From assembly GCA_035235625.1 (NCBI GenBank), contig CP141149.1, positions 36,635,753 through 36,699,752 of the forward strand: 64,000 nucleotides of DNA, read 5' to 3'. The DNA comes from Saururus chinensis. Taxonomy: Eukaryota > Streptophyta > Magnoliopsida > Piperales > Saururaceae. The notes under the pieces are model-generated. The model did no database searches, had not been told where the DNA came from, and worked only from the letters and a program-made list of their open reading frames with translations. The translations under genes were made by a program, and so were the position numbers. Positions 35,176-47,639 of this stretch are shown piece by piece (the stretch's first letter is position 1; the number at the start of each line of letters is the position of its first letter).

Positions 35176-38100
35176 TATTATGATGAGAAGGAAATTATGT
35201 GGATTATGCACTATGATGCAGTTTTAGGTGATGTGTATGCGTGATCAGAAAATGATGCACCATGTAAATCTTTGATCTGAATGATCTTATTGCTATGCTA
35301 TCGTATTTTTGATGTTGATAGAGATATTAAAAACCATTGCTGAGTTTGTTAAACTCACCCCTCTTTCTTGTGTTTTGATTTGGGGCTGCGTGGTGCAACA
35401 CGCAGACGGACGAGATCTCCTCTTTGAGGAAAGGTCGGAGATGGCTTGGATGTGATCATGGAGATCGTTGTGTGACTTATCTTCTTTGGTTTTATGCTTT
35501 ATGTTTAGAACCTTTGTGTAGGGTTCTTTGTTGTTTTGGATTTATGTCACATTTTACAATTATGTTTGCTTAAGACTTATTTTGAGCCAGTGTGGGCTTT
35601 AATTAACTAAGCATGTGGGTTTGAGATTAGCTATTTATTTTGTGATAAGCAACACTCTTTCTTCCCTTTTTATTTACTTTTGCTCAAAGGATTGTGCGTA
35701 CTCCGTAATTCTGTTAATCGCCCGTGGTTAGGGTTAAGTCTTCCGCTAGATCGTTTCTCAATTTCCCTTTGTCACCCCCGTGCGCTTGACCGGCCCTTGG
35801 ACCGGGTTCGGCTCGGGCATCGCCGGGGCGTGACAGGGTATGTATGGGTAAGTTATGGGGTGTAAATAGGAAAAGTAGGCTAAAAATGGGTATTTCAAAA
35901 ATTTGAGCACTAATTAAGTATAGGAAAATTTTGAAAATTTTTGTATGGGCTTAAGTAGACATATGGGTTCATTTGACCTAAAAACCAAAATTTTGACGGT
36001 GGGGCCCACAGGGGTCTCGCTAAAACCCTAATTTTCATAAAAATAGTAAAAATTTCAAAAAATCCCAAAAATTCACATTTGTTTTAAAATCATTTAAAAT
36101 CACTAATTTTAAAGTTGATTTTGGTTAAAACCATCATAAACACTATTTATTCATGAAGTCACCGAATAAATCAGAAAATACGTTAATCTCACGATAACCA
36201 ATAATTAAAGGAAACCAAAAACCGGTTTAGAGATGAGGTCCTTATGCCATCAGTTTTTCTTTTGGAAAGCTACCAAACTACCTAATCTTATAGATAGACT
36301 CATCAAATATAAACCTAAGTGATAAGTGAAACAACTCACCATGGACCATGCTCAAGGGGCATTATCTATGATGAAGCCCTAGAATCTAGCAAGAAGTGTT
36401 ATCTCCCAACCTAACCCCTAAGGACCTGATCAGAGTGAAAAGACATAACCCACATCTGTACTTGAATAGAAGTGTTAAGATATGCCAACTAAGTTGGATG
36501 TTAGCAACTTGACTGCATGTACACTAAATGATCATAAATAGATCAGTTGTGAACAAAGGCTCACACAGAGCTCCCTCTAATAGGGATAGGTGTAATGACA
36601 TAGCCAAATCAACAACTCATCAATAAAGCTAAGCTCAGAAATCAATGCCAACCCTATCAGTTTCATCATTCTAGGGTTGTAACATTTGGGAAATTTCTTA
36701 AATTCCTGAAGTTGGTCACATGAAAAATAGTGTGCTGACCCCTCAACTTTCCTAGTTTAATTATTTCTCCAATAGATGGAATTTATGGTTGAGACTGATG
36801 TGGATAAAAAGTAGATAGAAATAACATTGAAGTGTCACTAAATTCGCACAAATTAGAGTTCAGATGAGGGAGATATGATTGTTCAAAGTTGAACATGTCA
36901 CATAGGGCTCATTTACTTGAGCTAAACTCACAAATGGGGTGTTTCATGCACATTGCGGGCCCGATTAATTAGGGTGACATAAATTAGTTTTTAGGGGTCT
37001 AATTAGGGTGCCAAATGATGGATATTAAGGCTCAAGTCTTGGGGGATTAAAAATCGTAATCCCTATTGTTATAAAACCTAGTTAAGGCTTCTTTGAGGGG
37101 AGACTTTGGGGGATCTTGAGAGAGGAGTCACCGGAGGAGATAGAGTTTTTTGGCGAGCATGTGATGGAGACGAGGTGGAGCGAGCATGAAGGCCGAAGGA
37201 CTGAGAGGTAGGAAACCCTGTTTAAAGTTGTTTAATTTGAATCATTCTTTGATAAATAGTTGTATTATTGTAATTTCTCTTGGGTGGGTTGTTAATGGAG
37301 GAAGTACACACCACAACTATTGTCGTACATCTTGCGAGCGTTGGCCGGTGGCCATGTGTATGCAAATGGAGGAGGGTTTGGGTAGCTCCTCCACTAGGCA
37401 CTATTGACGAGCCGTTACAACCTATGGTGGTTGCTGTAAGTCGGGTTCTAAACATTCCGGCAAAGGATTGGAACTCCTTGGTTCCAGGTCTGACATGGAA
37501 AACACCCCTTAAGGGTGGAGCTGGCATGATCCAGCAGCACAAGGAAGGGTTTGCCGGCAGACGCCTATGACAAAGCCATTGGAGCAATGCGCCAGTAGGG
37601 GCTCTGTCCAGGAAGTTGTGATGAAGAAAAGAGGATGTCTAGGAAGGGACGGCGGTGTGGAGAGCTCTACTTGCCACCCAGTAAACCCCAGTTGAAATCC
37701 AGGTAACTGAAAAGTCTGATGTAGCATTGAGGCTGGGTTTCAGTGTGACAACCCATATTTTTGGTACGTTTTTAAACAATAATAATAGAATTTAAATATA
37801 TTAATAGATTACTATTTTTTATTTTATACCTAAAGAGTTGTTATAGAACTCTAAAAGACAAACATGGCGGTCCATGAATCATTTAAATCGGACATCAGGG
37901 CAGTAGGTAACGACTGTGAAAATCATACATTATAGGCGGGGCTCATGGTAAAACTATGGTAAAACTTATCCTTGAGTGGTCTCGTTTCGAAGGGCTCATT
38001 AATACGAGTCCATCGGTACCAAGAACGGGTAATTCCGATTTATGGTTAGAAAGATATAATGTTTTGAAATTTTGAGAAAAGAAATATATATATAATAATA

Positions 38101-38370
38101 AATTAATGGCTGAATTGCCGCACGACGCCAGTGAGGCATCTTGCGATGTAGGGCTGCATGGCTGACCAACGTGGCAAAACCGCGAGGTGTGATTTTCCCG
38201 CGCGGCTCGTGGGCCCGCGTTGCAAAACTGCGCGACACAGTTTTGTCCGCACGCCACACAGGACCCGTGTGGTGGGTCCTGGTCTCGCGGCGCACAGACC
38301 ATTCTCTAGTGCGCGACACATGTTAAACATGTGTCCTGAGCAAATTCAGCCACGTCACCCCATTTTTCCT

Positions 38371-38377
38371 ATATAAA
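38371..38377 (+). promoter_or_regulatory. TATA box in the 5' LTR of element D
   Basis: ATATAAA occurs in the same context (CCATTTTTCCTATATAAATC) in both LTRs; the 3' copy is at about 42291-42299. Confidence 0.6.
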
Positions 38378-41047
38378 TCTGACTTTCGATGCAGTTTTCA
38401 TTTTGTACCACGTGTAAAACTTTTGTTCCTTCATTTTGGGTCGTTTTAAGTCCAAATCCGGCCATTCAAAAGGTGTTTTCAGCTAAATCGACTGTGCCAG
38501 ATGTTGTGATGAGGCCAATTTTTCCATTTAGGCTCTCTACAATTACGAATTTCCACCCCAAATCTAAGGTAGGGGGTCTTAAACTCTAGCTTATGCTTTG
38601 TTCGTATGCTTGACTTTTTATGCACCGTTTTTATTTTGTTATGCTTATTTGCTTGATCTTTTTTAAAAAAGGTTATACGTATGTTATGTTTTAAATACCC
38701 TGATTTGTGTCATGGTACTTGCATTTTTTGAATAATTCTAGGGTTAAACCTAGAATTATAATATTTTATCTAGATACCTACCGAGAAAAATAATCAGTAT
38801 GGCGCGCGCATGGGTGTGGAGCATCATAGAAAAGCTCCTCACTTACTAAGCTTTCCATTGCCCTGAGCATTGGGAGGAATGTCATTCGGTATCACGGCTC
38901 TGGATTTATCGTCATTGGATGAACCAATGTTTTTTGAATTTGTTTTTTAAAATAAACTCTGTTCTAGTAAAAATTATTACCATAATGAGTTTTCTACTTA
39001 ATATTAAATTAGATTTTAATTCCGCCTACTGAGTATAAACATACTCATCCACCCCCAAACTGTGCAGGAATTACAACTAAAACGGTGATAAGAGTCAAAA
39101 AGTTATCCAAACAATTTATGTGGTAGCTTCTTTAGATATAATCTTTGTAATTATTTTGTGACTAGCATGTGAAGCACAATATGCCTCAATTTTGTATAAC
39201 TATCTGCTTTGCGCACAGTGATCACAGGCATGTAATTAAAAATTACTATGTTTAATGAATTTGATATAATATTTTGGTTGTGTAATTATTCCTATGTTTA
39301 GTTTGGGAATAGAATATATCCTATTTCGTGCGTTATATGCATCGACGGTCATCATGTTCAGTCACGGGGATATAATTTACACATGTCAAACAAAAAAAAA
39401 TAGCAGTCGTCACATTTGATATCGGAGCCTAAGGATCACTGTTAGTAGAGTAGTTTTAAGTGGTCATATAAATAATTACTAGTTAGTTTTAAGTAGAGCC
39501 TAAGGATCTTGGACATAAGATTAAGGAATGCCCTAGGTGAAAGAACCAAAAAGAAATCAAGACAGATCAAAAATCTAAGGCTTATGAGTGGGTCTATGTT
39601 GTTAGAAAACCCGGAATGGAAGACTAATCTTATGCTCGTGCATACGATAAACGCTAAACCTTAAGGCTAGATTCAGGATAGGTTAGTCTTGATCGAATGA
39701 AAGAAGAAAAGAGTTACTTTACCTTTTGTGAAAATAAAGATCATGTACTAACATGTATCATGCTTGTGTTCTTAAGGCTCAGAATTGAATAGCAAAAGAT
39801 ATGTCATGTACATATTTCTCGTATGTTGTTTTAAGAGTTTTCAACTTTTAAGAGAGGAATAGTTGTGTGATAAGAGTTTTTGAGGGATTCTCTAATAATC
39901 TTTCTAGGGTGTCACCATGAAGAGAGATTGACTTCCTACTAAAAACACCCTACTTAACAACGACTTTAGAACGAAAGAAAGTAAAGAATGGATTGCAGGA
40001 GTAGTTGACTCAACCCAAGTTTTGTTGGCAAGAAATAAGACCGGATAACTAAAGTTCTGTATGAATTATTAGATATATAATAGAAAATAACTTTTTTTAT
40101 CAAAGATGGGTTGGACCAAGCTTAGGTATTCTCTACATTAGATGTAAAGGTTTGAAGGTTGTATTACCATCTAGTGAAAAGGCGAGAAGAAGATGGTTTA
40201 ACTAGTGGTTTTTGTACTCAATAAAGCCCCTAAAAAAATAAAAATAAATTATATTGTTGTATTAACAATTGCTCTAGTAACATTTGGAGATTTTGAATTA
40301 AGCTTGAATGTAATTTATTTTGGTTAATGCTATTTTAGCATATTTTACTAGTTTAAAGGAATACCAAAAACACTTACCAATAATTTTGCAAATTTGAAAA
40401 AGATCCTCGGCTGCACGTGATGCTATTTAAGTGTGTATTTTGGCTAGAACCAGTTGTGTTTTTAGACATATTATTACAAGGAAGAGTTAGGGGAACCAAA
40501 CAAGATTATAGGTAAGAAAGACCCAAGACAGTTAGAGACAACATAAGTTTCTAGGTCTTGCTAGTTTTAAAGGCTCATACAAGAAATTCCTGCTATAGCA
40601 TTACTCTAGACAAAACTAAGGGTAAAATCTATATGGTATATGGAATGTAAGAATGGATTTCAAAAGTTAAAAGGAAAGCTGATTGTAGTATATGTTTTAG
40701 CCTTACCGTCTGATAGTGGAGGATTCATAGCATATAGTAATATTTCTGGAACACTTCTTAGACATGTGCTAACGCAGAATGTAATAAGGGCTATGGTTTT
40801 CTATTTAGTGTTACTTAGAACAAGATAAGATGATGACCAATACATTGAGTTGCAAAAATGAAGGAAGCATTCTTTAAATGTAAGAGAAATAACAAAATGT
40901 CAAATTAGGATGTATACTAAAGCATGAATTCTTTGGGGACAACTTAGGAGTGCAATGCGACCTAGATGAGTACATTGTGGAGATTAGAAAATAAGATGGA
41001 AACAAATAGGTGTTGATAGAACTGCTTGTTTTCAACAAAGACTTTGA

Positions 41048-41050
<3 letters not shown>

Positions 41051-41140
<90 letters not shown>
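41051..41140. repeat. (TA)45 microsatellite inside element D
   Basis: A 90-bp uninterrupted TA run in the internal region of the gypsy element. Confidence 0.97.
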
Positions 41141-41145
<5 letters not shown>

Positions 41146-43382
41146 GATGGTTTAGGCAATAGTTAAAATAAGATCAGTTGTCCGAAGCCTATCGATTCCA
41201 GTCTTCAAGGATGTATCAAGACTTGAAAAGGAAATTGTAGTGAAAAGGAATAAAAAGGGAAGAAGAAGCGTACAACTAGAAGTATATATTTTGTAGCAAG
41301 TCAAAGCTGAACATCGAAAAACCTTATGGTACCTTACAGTCAATTAAAATATTAGAACGGAGAGGGGATCACATTTTGTGGGTTTCATTTCAGGTTTGTC
41401 CATAATATTGTAAGATAATAAAGTTAATTGGATTAAATTATCATAGTATACAATTCTTATCTCTAGGGAAGACACAATTATTAATTATTTTGGCAGAGTT
41501 GTACATAAAAAAAAATCGTGAGTAGACACGGAGTGCCATTGTCAATTTTATTAGATCATGGCAGTTGATTAAATTCACTAATTTGGAAAGGAGTGCAGGA
41601 GAAGTATTAACCTAAGTTTTGATTTATTTATTTTGAAAAAATCTTTTAGTAAAGGAAGGGTTAAATTTCGAGGAAGTAATTTATTTAAGGGGGGAAGATT
41701 GTAATAACCCAGATTTTCAGTACATTTTTAAACACTAATAATATAATTTTAATATATTGATATGAGTACTATTTTGGATTTTGTACCTAAAGAGTTGTTG
41801 TAGAACTCTAAAAGACGAACATAGCGGTCCTTGAATCATTTAAAAATTGGACGTCGGGGCCGTAGGTAATGACAATGAAAAGCATACCTTATAGGTGGGG
41901 CTTATGGTAAAACTTGTCCTTGAGTGGTCTGGTTTCGAAGGGCTTGCCAATACAAGTCCATTAGTACCAAGAACGCGTAATTTTGATTTATGGTTAGAAA
42001 GTTATAATATTTTAAAATTTTGAGAAAAGAAATATATATATATATATATATATAATAATAATAAAAAATTTAATGGCTGACACAATCATTGTCGCACAAC
42101 ACTGGGCCGTGTGGTGAGCCCGCATCGTACAGGACCTGCATGGCTAAACCGCGCGATGCAGTTTCGTTCGCGTGCCACGCAGGACCCGCGTGGTGAGTCC
42201 TGGGCTCGCAGCATGCCGACCATGCTCTAGCGCGTGACGTGTGTTAAATACGCGTCATGCACAAATTCAGCCATGTCACCCCATTTTTCCTATATAAATC
42301 TGACTTCCGATGCAGTTTTCATTTCGTACCACGTGTAAAACTTTTATTCCTTCATTCTGGGTCGTTTTAAGTCCAAATCAGGTCGTTCAAAAGGCATTTT
42401 CAGCTAAATCTACTATGTTGGACGTTGTGATGGGGCCATTTTTTCCATTTGGGCTATCTACAATTACAAAATTTCCACCCTAAATCTAAGGTAGGGGTTC
42501 TTAATTCTAGCTTATGCTTTGCTCGTATGCTTGACTTTTTATGCACCGTTTTTATTTTGTTATGCTTATTTGCTTGAGTTTTTCTAAAAAAGGTTATACG
42601 CATGTTATGTTTTAAATACCCTGATTTGTGTCATGATACTTGCATTTTTTGAATAATTCTGGGGTTAAACCTAGAATTATAATATCTTATCTAGATACCT
42701 ACCAAGAAAAATAATTAGTATGGCACACACATGGGTGTGGAACATCATGGGAAAGCTCCTCCCTTACTGAGCTTTCCGTTGCCTCATGAGCATTGGGAGG
42801 AACGACATCACAGCTCTAAATTTATCGTCATCGGATAAACTGATGTTTTTTGAATTTGCTTTCTAAAATAAACTCCGTTCTAGAAAAATTATTACTGTCA
42901 TGAGTTTTCTACTTAGCATTAAATTAGATTTTAATTCTGCCTACTGAATATAAACATACTCACCCACCCCTAGACTATGCAGAAATTACAACTAAAATGG
43001 AGATAGGAGTCAAAAAGTTATCCAAACAATTTATGTGGTAGCTACTTTAGATATAATCTTTGTAATTATTTTGTGACCAGTATGTAAAGTTATGATATGC
43101 CTCAATTTTGTATAACTATCTGCTTTGCGCACAATGATCACAGGCATGTAATTAAAAATTACTATGTTTCATGAATTTGATATAATATTTTGGCTATGTA
43201 ATTATTCTGATGTTTACTTTGGAAATAGAATATATCATGTTTCGTGTGTTATATGTATCGACGGCCGTCATGTTCAGTCACGTGGATATAATTTACACGT
43301 GTTAGACGAAGCTATGTTATATGATATGTCAAAAAAAAGGCGATCGTCACATTCAGTGACTCCGTTTATAGAAGAAACAAAT

Positions 43383-46300
43383 TGTCACAACCCGGATTTT
43401 TAAAAGTATTTTTAAATAACACGAACAGTAAGTAGCGAGATTTTTTTTCTTTAAATACAAAATAAACCCTTCGATTAAATATCCAGGTCATGATAACTGG
43501 GGTTCACAAATACGAATATCAAATCATATGATATTATTTAACGTCTAAAAATTTATAAAGACCAGCTCATCCATCTAAGTACAAGTCTGTCACCTGTCTA
43601 AAAATAAATAACAAGTTGACTCTCACACTTAAGGTACACTTACATACCGGAGTTGTAGAAATGTAAAAACCTCTTGTGCTCGCCTGCCTTGGTCTCACTT
43701 GTAGTCGCCTAGAGAATTTGTAACTAAGCAAACCAAACAACAACCACAAAAACAATGAAACCTCCCCACCTTTAGGAGAAGAGCTTCCAAAGGATAAAAT
43801 ATTTTATTAATATTTTTTGGATCGGGCCAACATCACCTGATATTAGTTGCCTACGTACTCATCAGACAACATCTCCAATGTTTCCAACAAGATCAGATCT
43901 AGACGTAGTTCTGCCTAATACTACACTATACTAAGAAGCCCAGCATCACACATGTAGTGCTTAAGTATTTTCAGGCAACCTACATTTTATGCAAGTCCTT
44001 TAATCGTTCCACTTATTTTAATTAAACAAGCAATATCAATCAATGTTATTAATTATCTCTCGAACCATTGTTTAATAATTAATATCCCCGTCTAATCTCA
44101 ATGCTAGACAGACTCATCAGATGCTAACCTAAGTGACAAATGTCAACGAAACACCCTGGAATCTACCAGGCCCCTAGAATCCACCAGGAAGTGCCATCTC
44201 CCAACCTAGCCCATAAGGACCTGACCGGAGTGGAAGGGCATGACCCACAACTGCACCTGAACAGAAGTGGTCAGAAACGCCAACCAAGCAGAATGTCAAC
44301 GACCCTAAATGTGTGTACACTAAAAGATCCTCGATAGATTTGTGGTGAGCATGACTCACAAGGAACTCCTCCAATGGGGAGGTGTAACTACACGGTCAAA
44401 TCACCAACTCCTCAATAGAGCTAAAACTCAAGAAACCATTCTGAACCCTATCTTACTCATCTATAAGCTAAGATTCCGAATGACTATCCCAAACCCTATT
44501 AGTCCCTTCTAGACTAAGGTTTACAACTCGAGACATGCCATCGGTTAATCAACCAAGCAAATCGTCAGGTTAAAGGCTTTGCTCACTGTATGAACTAGTC
44601 CCAGACCCCTATGAGGTATTTTAGTCTTTATCTTGATTAGGTGTTCTCCCCCAATCTAAAGCTATCAAACCCCATTAATTAATCTTTCAATAATCTTAAG
44701 CTAGTGATAAGTTACTATCACAACATCAATATCAAAAATCGAAACAAAGAACAACATAAACAATTAGAACCACAAAGGTCCAAGCTAATCATAATATCAA
44801 TAATAAAATTCATTAATGATTTAAGAATTATTCGAGCTCTCGTGCCCTAACCCTCCTTGGGTTATCTTAATAAATCTTTATGAAACTGGACGTAATGCAC
44901 CTAAGGGCATTAGAGTAATTATCCAACATTGGATACAGTCCTCTCTGCACTGAGTAAGTCTTTAACCTCTCAAAAGGTTTCAGTATCGCATTGACCCATT
45001 AACAACATCCACGTGAATGCGGGCCAGTTTGCATAGGGGTAGTTCTGTCAATTGGTTTAAGGCCTTAATGACATCCAACGGGTCCAAAATTGAACTTAAG
45101 CATACTACTTGACTTCATGGACTCTGTATAATTTTCCTGGCATGTGACGGGGTCGTGAACCCCTTAAACCAACCCAGGTTTATTTAACAGTTTACGATTA
45201 AACCTAGGGGCAAAAAGGTTAATTTTCCACTCACTAGGATTTTTCCTCACCAAAAGGTACGTCAAATAATTTGGTTACCCATTAAACTCTCACTGAGAAT
45301 TTTTCCAATTTTTAGATCCACTCATATGACCCTGAACCAAAGCCTCAAACTTGGGTAAGTTAATATTGTACAATAATTAACTAACAAGGGTAAAAAGGTC
45401 ATTTCACAACCTCTGAGATTTTTACCTGACCTAAACCCTACTGAACCAGACCCGGTTCAGTGGGTGTTAAATTTATTTTTTTTTTATCAAATTAGACCGG
45501 AACGAATCGGGTTGGGAAACTCGACCCGGTCCAGCGGTTGACGACCCACATCGACGGTCGTCTTCTCCGCGACCGGCCAGTGGCCGTTCAGCCTCTGGCA
45601 GCACTACCAACACTGTGGCGGAGGAGGGGGAGGCCCAAGTGTTCCCAGACCGCCGGCGCCCGGTGGAACCGGTGGCATCGGTTCTGCAGCCGCCCGGTGG
45701 CTAGCCGGCGGCCAAAAGGCCGCCTTTCTTTCTCCGTCCCTTTTTTTAAAAAAAAAACTAGTGGTGGCATTGCGACGGCAAGCCGCCACCATCGGCCGAT
45801 GGGCTGGGCTTGACCAGATCGCCATCGTCCAGCGATTCCGGCGCCCTTATCCATCCTCCAACCGGTGGTTGCGCTGCGCCACCGTAGGTTCTCATTTTAT
45901 TTTAATTTTTTTAACAGACCCGGCGGCCTGCAGAGCGGTAGTCGAAGCCACCGCTGCCAAGGCCTCGCCGGAGCAAGGGTCGCTGCTGCTAGAGCAGGGC
46001 CAACATGCCTCTCCCATAATGTATCCAGTCACTAGCAGTCGGCCGGTGGCCAGCCGCCGGTAGTTGATCAGTAAAATAAAAAAACGGCTCTGCATGAATA
46101 GTGATTTCTGCAATCACTGTTCATCTAAATTACGAATATGACTTATGTTATAATTTATAAATCTCTGCTAATTTTGACTCAAAATCCTACCTCAAATGGC
46201 CGAGTTGTCGTCGATCCATCGCCGCCAATGCTTCGCTGGAGTCTCGTCGGAAAATTCCATCATCCCTCTTTCCTGTTCGCTTAGCGATCAAAAAATCCCC

Positions 46301-46718
46301 CCAAAAAACCTTAATTACTTCTTTTTATAGGCATGGGATTATGGCTCCTAATCCCATGAGAAATTGGGCTAAAAACTCTTCAATTCAACAACCAAATTGG
46401 GCTCAAAAACACAATTTCAAAATACTAATTGATCAGGCCCGTATAGTGACTAAAATGGACAATTCGCGCGTCCAATTCGGGTAAACGGACCCTGCACAAT
46501 ATGTTCAACTTCAAACGGTTGTATCTCCCTTATTCGGACTCCAATTCGCGCGTTCTTGGTGGCATTTCGAAGCTCTTTCTGTTTAATTTCCATCCATATA
46601 GATTTAAGCCACCAATTCTAAGCATTAATTAAGTTATTCTAAGGAGAAGATCAAGGGGTCCAACACCCTAATTTCCCGTGGTTAACTTCGGGAATTTAGA
46701 AAATTCTTGGACGTTACA
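43383..46718 (-). mobile_element. Solo LTR of family B (copy B3)
   Basis: This 3336-bp unit starts TGTCACAACCCGG and ends GGACGTTACA. It is flanked by the 5-bp duplication CAAAT (43378-43382 and 46719-46723), so both borders are firm. In LTR sense (minus strand) a TATA-like CTATAAAAAG lies at about 46320-46330, and a GC-rich leader at about 45530-46070 follows it. It inserted 27 bp beyond element D within B4. No coding region is seen. Confidence 0.93.
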
Positions 46719-47639
46719 CAAATAGAGATTGAGAGAGAGGATATTCAGGGGAGAGTTCAGTGGTGCGGTGGGCTCCGCTGGTGCCACCCATTGTCCACTG
46801 GAGGTAATCTAGGCCACCTCAGGTGTCCATATGGGCTTTGGATATCCACTATATGATACCTTATAATAATAGTACATATATTTAAATAGAAGGGGTGTGA
46901 CCAGTAGATGACATGAAGACCTTTACATGTCACACTGTCACAGGAAACAAAGGGAAGAACCCTTATTCCTAGGCTTTAAGAAACACATGTATCAAAGTTT
47001 AGGGTAGTATATACATAATTTGCTTGATACATAGGACTTATTTACATTCCCAGGCTAGCCCTAGCCTTGCAAATAAGCACAATGTGCCTCAACTCTAATG
47101 GACTTGTGTGAGCTCATGTTATTTATATTTACTTACCCTGATTTATGCTTTTGATGTTAATGTGTTAGTAATATATTGGTAAATTAAGATTAATGAAGAT
47201 TAGTCAAGAGAGATTGATTGGCTTTAGATTGGGAAGAAAATACTTAATCCAGATAAAGATTAAAATACCTTCAACGGGGTCTAGGAACAGTTCATAGAGT
47301 AAATAAGGGCCTTAACCTAGAAACTTACTTTGGTTAATAAACTAAAAATAGTTATGGGAGTGTGAGACTAATATGGTTTGGGATGATTTCTTAGTTACAA
47401 CTCATTGAATGAGTTGTTTATTAGGTCGATTTTCATGGTGTGAAGGGGACCCAATGGTTTGGACTAATACTTTACTTAGTAAAATAAATTAAGTCATAAG
47501 TTTTGAATATTTTGGGAGTTAATGGACATATAGACCTTAGGCTTCCATGGTTTGTATTATTTATTGTCATTGAGGGCATTCCTCTTAGAATCGGGGAGGG
47601 TGGAGATTGTCATATTTGTACATTTTCTTCACAGCCACA

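Larger units (their letters stand above)
32331..35835 (+). mobile_element. Inner family A solo LTR (copy A2)
   Basis: This 3505-bp unit starts TGTAAGGACC and ends GGGGCGTGACA. It is flanked by the 5-bp duplication GGGTA (32326-32330 and 35836-35840). It lies inside A1 in the opposite orientation. Its landing site is about 15 bp upstream (in A1 sense) of the A1 TATA box at 32309-32316. Its own TATA box (TATAAAAG) is at 32743-32750. The solo state and intact duplication make this one of the clearest structures in the window. Confidence 0.95.
29375..36245 (-). mobile_element. Family A LTR (outer copy A1), interrupted by inner copy A2
   Basis: The unit starts TGTCATGCCCCGGCG, the reverse of the family A LTR end. 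The outer pieces are 29375-32330 and 35836-36245, the second being the reverse of the first 410 bp of the LTR. No internal region is attached, so it is probably a solo LTR. The right border has lost the exact TACA end and no target duplication is readable. Compared with A2, I counted about 20 differences in about 370 bp (31900-32280 against 32780-33160), roughly 95 percent identity. Confidence 0.8.
29054..36677 (-). mobile_element. Family B LTR copy (B2), split by family A copies and truncated
   Basis: The left piece 29054-29374 starts TGTCACGACC and matches the end of a family B LTR read on the minus strand, including AAATATCCAAGGTTGTAATAACTGGAGTTCA, shortened here to its first words. The right piece 36246-36677 matches 44100-44540 (GACTCATCA, CTCCCAACCTA, CCTAAGGACCTGA, AGAAGTG). 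Family A sequence fills 29375-36245. The copy stops where B4 begins at 36678, and its remaining part is not found in the window. Confidence 0.65.
37744..43351 (+). mobile_element. Complete but compact Ty3/gypsy element (family D)
   Basis: The 5' LTR is 37744-39414 (1671 bp) and the 3' LTR 41700-43351 (1652 bp). A 5-bp duplication TTCAG flanks the element (37739-37743 and 43352-43356). A primer-binding site resembling the initiator Met tRNA type (TGATATCGGAGC, 39417-39428) follows the 5' LTR. A polypurine tract (AAGGGGGGAAGAT) precedes the 3' LTR. The interior is only 2285 bp, too short for full gag-pol. A recognisable RT/RNase H-type remnant lies at about 40640-40830 (GFQKLKGKLIVVYVLALPSD). 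The element is broken and old: I counted about 33 differences in the first 210 or so bp of the two LTRs, about 85 percent identity. Confidence 0.92.

Noticed and set aside
29375-36245. A1 and A2 as the two LTRs of one element
   Set aside because: They are in opposite orientation, and A2 has its own GGGTA duplication inside A1, so these are separate insertions.
37139-37587. Open frames on both strands at 37186-37587
   Set aside because: They lie within the leader of family B LTR copy B4, with no recognisable domain.
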